NCBI RefSeq assembly: GCF_032854445.1
Contig: NC_088303.1
Location: forward strand, 17,865,501 to 17,929,500
Direction: 5' to 3'
Source: Liolophura sinensis
Taxonomy: Eukaryota; Mollusca; Polyplacophora; Chitonida; Chitonidae
Length of the DNA stretch: 64,000 nt
Positions within the stretch are counted from its first letter, which is position 1. Each line of letters opens with the position of its first letter. Positions 59,626 through 64,000 of this stretch are shown here, piece by piece. The notes beneath the pieces are model-generated. The model was given only the letters and a program-made list of their open reading frames with translations. It had not been told where the DNA came from and did no database searches. Made by a program: the position numbers and the translations under genes.

Positions 59626-60259
59626 AACACACGCCGTCCACCAGCAAGCTACTGAAACTGACACGCTAAACATACGTCATACACAAATATACACGATGAG
59701 CTTTGAACAGTCACACGTGTAGATATACCATGCAAGTGAACCATATACACATTGTTTAAATTTCCGTTCATGCATGGTATTTTGTCTTCACGTGCTGTTT
59801 GAATTTGTCTGAATTGGATATTTCTTAGATCTCATTTCTTAGTGAAGTACACAGCTTTGAAGAGAATGCTTACACCATTTTCCTGTATATTACATGAGCG
59901 GCATACATAGCAGGTACCTCATGTAACTTCGTACATGTGAATGACATCAAAATCTGAACTCCATTCCAACACAGATGTTGTCCGTGAATATGCATATTGT
60001 TTTGTGTTGTGTGATGAGTATAGTTTGTTAATTAATTCGGTCACAAAATCAATTCAAACAGTTTTGCTTACTCTATATAGTATCACGCGGAAATGTACAA
60101 TCCATCAACACCTCAGTTATGGAATAACTTCCACAAAAAGGGTATATTACTGTATGTGCGTATATCGGAGGACATACCTTTATGCCCTGCTAAAAAATTA
60201 TTGAAAAGACAAAAAACAATACAGGATTCACAACAAAGAAATCATTCTTTGTTACGTCA

Positions 60260-60260
<1 letters not shown>

Positions 60261-60302
<42 letters not shown>
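60261..60302 (+). repeat. (TA)n microsatellite
   Basis: About 20 TA dinucleotides in a row, upstream of the ORF pair at 60.4-60.9 kb. Confidence 0.95.
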
Positions 60303-60305
<3 letters not shown>

Positions 60306-60415
60306 TTCCTATTTTTGGCACCATCATTTTTTTAACTTTGGTTGTATACAATTTCTGATACATTGTTTAAAATATATTATTAAAGTTATACGTTTCATTC
60401 TAAAAATGGGGTTGA

Positions 60416-60727
60416 ATGGATGTCTTCATCGTATTAAATGTAACATTGTTGACCACTGCTGCGCTGACAGTCAAATCAGTCAAATACAGGTTACGCAATC
60501 AGCATTTGGTTGTCTCAATATCATCGAAAAATGAACAAGACATTACACGTTTTCAAGCAAGTTCATTTAAGTCAGAACAGCCTTCGTGTGAAGATGGTGA
60601 CGGAGATGTTTCCTTGGAATGGACACGAGAATGGTTAGCCTTTAATTCTACCTCAAGAAAATGTAGTGGAAGCATGCCCCTAGTATTAAACCCGTTAGCA
60701 GGCCAGCGGCATAACATGCGCCTATAG
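60416..60727 (+). CDS. ORF of 103 codons, possible secreted peptide
   Basis: An ATG opens 103 codons. The first 20 residues or so (MDVFIVLNVTLLTTAALTVK) resemble a signal peptide: a hydrophobic stretch followed by Lys and Ser. The mature part is acidic and Ser-rich (SCEDGDGDVSLEW) with two Cys. It overlaps a minus-strand ORF of similar length, so at most one is likely to be real. No polyadenylation signal or splice partner was identified and no family is recognised. Confidence 0.2.
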   Translation: MDVFIVLNVTLLTTAALTVKSVKYRLRNQHLVVSISSKNEQDITRFQASSFKSEQPSCEDGDGDVSLEWTREWLAFNSTSRKCSGSMPLVLNPLAGQRHNMRL

Positions 60728-60867
60728 CTGTTGATATCCCTCTTATTACGTTCGTAAAATTGAACCCATGGCGATGAGGTGCAAAGCGGCAAGCACGCGA
60801 ATACGACCTGATCGATGTATATATCGTCCCAGTCTATAGCTACGGTATTTCCATTCCAGCGACACAT
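60553..60867 (-). CDS. ORF of 104 codons with strong start context
   Basis: On the minus strand an ATG in an excellent context (CCACCCACCATGT) opens 104 codons beginning MCRWNGNTVAIDWDDIYIDQ. An internal CTTGAG|GTAGAA could serve as a donor. The C-terminal third is Ser-, His- and Glu-rich. It overlaps the plus-strand ORF 60416-60727 in antisense. No family is recognised. Confidence 0.2.
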   Translation of the reverse strand: MCRWNGNTVAIDWDDIYIDQVVFACLPLCTSSPWVQFYERNKRDINSYRRMLCRWPANGFNTRGMLPLHFLEVELKANHSRVHSKETSPSPSSHEGCSDLNELA

Positions 60868-60904
60868 GGTGGGTGGATAGAGCTTTCCTCTAGCAGACAA
60901 TCAA

Positions 60905-61271
60905 ATCTAGACGATATGCTCAGCTCTGAAATGCCGAGACAACCTTTCGCCCCGACTTAGTGCTCGACACCTTCTGTTTTTTGGACAGTAAAACGTCTTA
61001 GACCGAGTTAGAGAAATCGGTCACGTAACAGACGAAAAACAAATGAACGTCTTCCTTGCTGAGCGAGGAGAGAGCAGGGTGTCTAGCCGCGGACAGCTCG
61101 CCTGAGCCAGCGTCAATCCGCCGGGCCAGACACCAGCGGTTCTTCAACTACCCTTCCTACTCGACCCAGCATCGCCTAGGCAAGATAAAAACCCTATCCA
61201 TGCCGACCCCAGCTCCTAAACAGGCTACCCCAACAACAACTACCGACACCAACCCCCGATACAAGGGGATA

Positions 61272-61302
<31 letters not shown>

Positions 61303-61330
61303 TAAAAAAAATCTTTACCGACACCTCTAT
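60905..61330. other. CpG-rich patch followed by A-rich run
   Basis: GC-rich sequence with many CpG words (CTAGCCGCGGACAGCTCGCC, CAATCCGCCGGGCCAGACAC) passes into a long A-rich run at about 61268-61310. The plus-strand frame reads RFFNYPSYSTQHRLGK then a Thr/Pro-rich stretch and a Lys-rich run. A GC-rich body ending in poly-A could be a retroposed sequence, but no duplication was found. Confidence 0.3.
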
Positions 61331-61411
61331 GTGGCACCGGAAAATTATCAGCTGATTAATATAATTAATCCCTAAGCTACGAGATCAAGAATTAAATGGA
61401 AAGAACTTGCC

Positions 61412-61586
61412 TCAAAAATCCTCTCCAAAAAACTTGAGTCTCATTGGAGTTTTGGGCGAACACGCCGTCGTAGTGGAAGACGCTGCGGCAGCCGTACGTG
61501 TGACCGCCACCCGGGTCAGTCCGAGTCGAGATCCGCGTCTGTAGGACTTCAGCTCATCGCCAGCCACTGCCAGCGCCAAGCCTCGG
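61412..61586 (-). CDS. Candidate terminal exon, product unknown
   Basis: On the minus strand a very good acceptor (TTTTCATTTTCTGTTATTTTTAG) precedes a CpG-rich segment. It is open for 57 codons after one leading base and ends with a stop; it starts RGLALAVAGDELKSYRRGSR and ends MRLKFFGEDF. The next candidate exon upstream on this strand (61798-61980) ends in phase 0, which does not fit this frame. Joined in phase 0, the product would stop after ten more codons. A plus-strand frame is open across the same segment, so coding strand and function are unresolved. Confidence 0.2.
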
Positions 61587-61683
61587 CTAAAAATAACAGA
61601 AAATGAAAAGTGGATATTTTTATTGTACTAATTAATTATTCAAAAATTAATTGGAATGAGGTGCGCATGCTTCAATTAAGCAC

Positions 61684-61693
61684 TTGGCGGGAA
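61684..61693. promoter_or_regulatory. E2F-like site
   Basis: TTGGCGGGAA matches the E2F consensus (TTTSGCGC/GGCGGGAA type). It lies about 85 bp upstream of a plus-strand donor (CAGCCG|GTAAGT at 61777), as expected for the promoter of a gene with a short untranslated first exon. The activity is inferred. Confidence 0.35.
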
Positions 61694-61699
61694 TGGAAT

Positions 61700-61777
61700 T
61701 GTGGGATTTATTATGGTGGAGCACATCGCCCGGTAGCTGACATAACTCCGAACGGAACAGACTAGAGATTTCAGCCG
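61700..61777 (+). other. Possible untranslated first exon
   Basis: A good donor, TTTCAGCCG|GTAAGTCC, ends a segment downstream of the E2F-like site. Its only ATG is followed within a few codons by a stop, so it would be 5' untranslated. The start shown is nominal. The matching acceptor could be the one at 63004. Confidence 0.22.
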
Positions 61778-61797
61778 GTAAGTCCTATACTTCATAC

Positions 61798-61980
61798 GTT
61801 TTGTCTTTCCCCAAGTATTCGCTTGTTTCTTAGAACATTTCCTCCCAGGTATTTGCCAGCCACAGGGGCTGGCTTGGATAAAGAAATGATATTGCTGCGG
61901 CGTGCGGACGTCTTCGGGCTCCTCGTGCACGCTGGACTGTCATTTGAGGCGAGGTCAAATGCGGAAGTTGATGTTAACAT
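61798..61980 (-). CDS. Candidate first coding exon, product unknown
   Basis: On the minus strand an ATG (A at -3, in-frame stop 24 nt upstream) opens 61 codons that end at AAAAC|GTATGA, a moderate donor, in phase 0. The peptide begins MLTSTSAFDLASNDSPACTR and is Ser/Thr-rich, then basic (SKPAPVAGKYLGGNVLRNKR), like a disordered regulatory protein. The same DNA is open on the plus strand too (for example LDKEMILLRRADVFGLL), so the coding strand is not certain. I recognise no family. Confidence 0.27.
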
Positions 61981-62009
61981 CGTGTTTTCGACTCTGTTGT
62001 CAGATTAGT

Positions 62010-63004
62010 AGTCAGGAAATCAACGCAGGCACTAATTTATGTTTCATTTGTGCTTGTAGGAGTGGAATATAGTGTGAAATATTGTGTAGTTTTGATAAAA
62101 TAGGTCTACATCCGGCAGACTGGGCAGGGCTGCAGATGGGAACTGGGTCAGACGAGGCAGCCGACTGACAGGGTTGTCTACCCTGACGGGTACCATTCTC
62201 AGAACCTGTAGGAGTGTTTGTGTTCACGTGCATTGGGAGCTTAGCTGCTGACAGAAGCGCCCTATGCAATAAAAAAAATAAAGAAATGAATAAAAAAATA
62301 AATAAATAAATGAAATGTAAAGGTTCTTGACACACCCACACCTGCTGTTACTCACAACCCAGTTCTCAATTGTATAGGAAATTCAAAGATATACAAATGA
62401 TATTTTCTTCAGTGTTTTTTGTCAATATTTTGCTTTATTGAATTCTTCAGGCAGTAAGATACATGCAGGTCTTAATTTTTTCTTTATAAAACAACTTGCT
62501 GAGGTAGCATATTATTTTTTTTTTGTTTGATGTTTTCACTTTATACAGAGTATATTTATATACATACAAAAGACAAAAACCCCCAAATTAAAAAAAAAAT
62601 ATTTTATAGTTTCAGATTATTACTTTGTCTTGCAATACAATTCAAATGTTAACACTATAGAAATAATTTCATTTTGGTTACATCTCCAATCTAGTTTATA
62701 TTTCATGTGATTGATTGTTTTATTTTTTTTAAGCAGAAGTCTACCTTGGAAAAAGTAGCCATCTACCTGACAGAGAATTAAATGAAGGAAAAAAAGGGGC
62801 TTTGGCCAAACTAGCAGGGTACTTGGTCAGTTTTCTACAAAAGTAGCCAGCTGTAGGTAGATGATAGCCCACCTTCTAATAAATTCCCTGAGTATACAAG
62901 TATTATATGATTCAACAAGAGCTCTAAATTATTTAGTTCATGAAAATATGTGTATATTTCACAGGCTTAATTGACTTCATTTGTTTATTGATGTACTATT
63001 TCAG
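62010..63004. other. Intron-like stretch
   Basis: Mostly AT-rich. It includes an AAATAAAT run at about 62265-62312 and another acceptor-like T-rich tract ending TTTAAGCAG at about 62736, followed by a frame that closes after 36 codons without a donor. It would be intron 1 of the possible plus-strand gene. Confidence 0.35.
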
Positions 63005-63083
63005 ATTGCTTCGAAGACCACATTGGATTCCAACAGGTGCTGATATATCCAAGGCGTGTCAAACAGAAACTATTGACCCATTG
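63005..63083 (+). CDS. Candidate 79-nt internal exon, product unknown
   Basis: A strong acceptor (TTTATTGATGTACTATTTCAG) and a strong donor (CCATTG|GTAAGATT) bound 79 nt. Two frames are open: LLRRPHWIPTGADISKACQT and onward in one, CFEDHIGFQQVLIYPRRVKQ and onward in the other. Neither contains a Met, so an upstream coding exon would be needed or the segment is untranslated. It follows the possible first exon at 61700-61777. No family is recognised. Confidence 0.3.
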
Positions 63084-63519
63084 GTAAGATTGTAGTGTAG
63101 TCTATCTATTTATATTCAAATTATTTAAGTAGTCTTTCACTTGTATTTCATTCAAGTATGCATGAGATTCAAGTATAACAGACATCTGAAACCATATCAT
63201 TGATGTATGCTGACTATAGGTCCGTGCAAGGACATCAGTGGTGAAGCTAAGCCTAAGCAAGCCTACATTTAAGGAGTATTGTCCTTATGACTTTATAAAT
63301 TCAGGGTTTGAAATTACCATTAAAAATATGTCCTGTGCAACAAATATTAGGTAGAAATTGGACATGACATGAACGTGTCTGACCTGTTCAAATTCAGATT
63401 TACAAATCAAGCCACCAGAAGATTGATAGATTTTTCAGATGCGCAAGTGCAAAGATTATTACACTTGTTAATTAAAAAAAAAAAAAAAAATCATTACAAA
63501 TATAAATTAATATTTGGTG
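63084..63519. other. Intron-like stretch
   Basis: AT-rich sequence with a poly-A run at about 63474-63490. No exon recognised. Confidence 0.5.
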
Positions 63520-64000
63520 GTGGTGTTTCTGTAGTCAGCAAGTGGTTTTTCTCTAGCCTGTCATTGGTGTGCCTCCAGCCTGTCAGGGGTTTTTTGTCCT
63601 GGACATGCTTGTGGTTTGTCCTAGCCTTTCATTTGTTTTCCTGAACCTTGAGTCTTGGATACTTCTAGCCTGTCAGTGATTTGCTTGGAGCATGGTGGTG
63701 GGGTAATTGTGACCTGCTCATAGTGGGTCTGAAATATGCTGGTGGTGTGCCTCAAGCCTGTCAGTAGTTTGCTAGGGGCATGCTAGTGGTGTGTCTCTAG
63801 CCTGTCAGTAGTTTGCTTGATGCATGCTGGGTGGTGTGCCTGTAACATGTCAGTAGTGTGCCTTGGGCATGCTTGTTGTGTGCCTCCAGCCACGTAGTGG
63901 TTTGCCTGGGGCATGCAGATTGTGTGCTTCTAGCCACTCAGTGGTTTGCCTGGGGGTATGCTGATTATGTGCATCTAGGCAGTGAGTGGTTTGACTGGGC
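63520..64000 (+). repeat. 44-45-bp minisatellite, runs off the end
   Basis: Units such as CCTCCAGCCACGTAGTGGTT followed by TGCCTGGGGCATGCAGATTG and TGTG repeat every 44-45 bp. They are clearest from 63730 to the end and more diverged to the left. The array continues past the window. Confidence 0.85.

Overview
The window looks like animal nuclear DNA that is almost entirely non-coding, and no complete gene can be read in it. It is AT-rich, with no operons and only short scattered ORFs. It carries tRNA-derived SINEs, microsatellites, minisatellites, long G runs and one 200-base assembly gap (17987-18186). The SINE types (heads with Pol III A and B boxes, tails ending in AATAAATAA or in a CACTCACTCA tract) and the many TACATGTACATG words recall marine molluscs. 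Bivalve, gastropod or another lophotrochozoan is my best guess. That rests on remembered repeat families, not on a search.

From 0 to about 56 kb the window resembles a gene desert or a very large intron. Relatively GC-rich, low-repeat blocks alternate with AT-rich filler at about 11.2, 16.2, 21.5-22.0, 23.1-23.6, 27.9-28.2, 29.7-30.3, 33.4-34.2, 45.2, 48.4-50.1 and 53.1-54.7 kb. Several hold octamer (ATGCAAAT) and homeodomain-type (ATTA) words, so I mark them as candidate cis-regulatory blocks. The word CAGGT/ACCTG is strongly clustered at 3.7-10.3, 25.4-27.6 and 41.5-42.9 kb. Possible small minus-strand exons with good splice signals lie at 26.32, 17.42, 15.39 and 2.72 kb, plus a possible start exon (ATG GCT CAG before a donor) at 10.15 kb. 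All are tentative.

Tandem arrays are a main feature. They are a 100-bp satellite with a visible 300-bp higher-order repeat (34.37-36.19 kb), a 21-bp minisatellite (38.74-39.03 kb), 52-bp and 27-bp arrays side by side (40.25-40.77 kb), a purine-rich double array (50.66-52.05 kb), and a 44-45-bp array running off the right end (63.52-64.0 kb).

From about 56 to 63.5 kb the character changes: more CpG, more SINE copies, two E2F-like sites, and several exon-like segments on both strands. The best gene-edge candidates are at 61.4-63.1 kb. I recognise none of the proteins.

Three SINE copies are bounded by target-site duplications that can be read directly, and an unnamed dispersed repeat family has three clear copies. 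I found no undescribed enzymatic, defence or mobile system. The most unusual signals are the clustered, often inverted ACCTG...CAGGT pairs, the 100-bp satellite, and the unnamed dispersed family.
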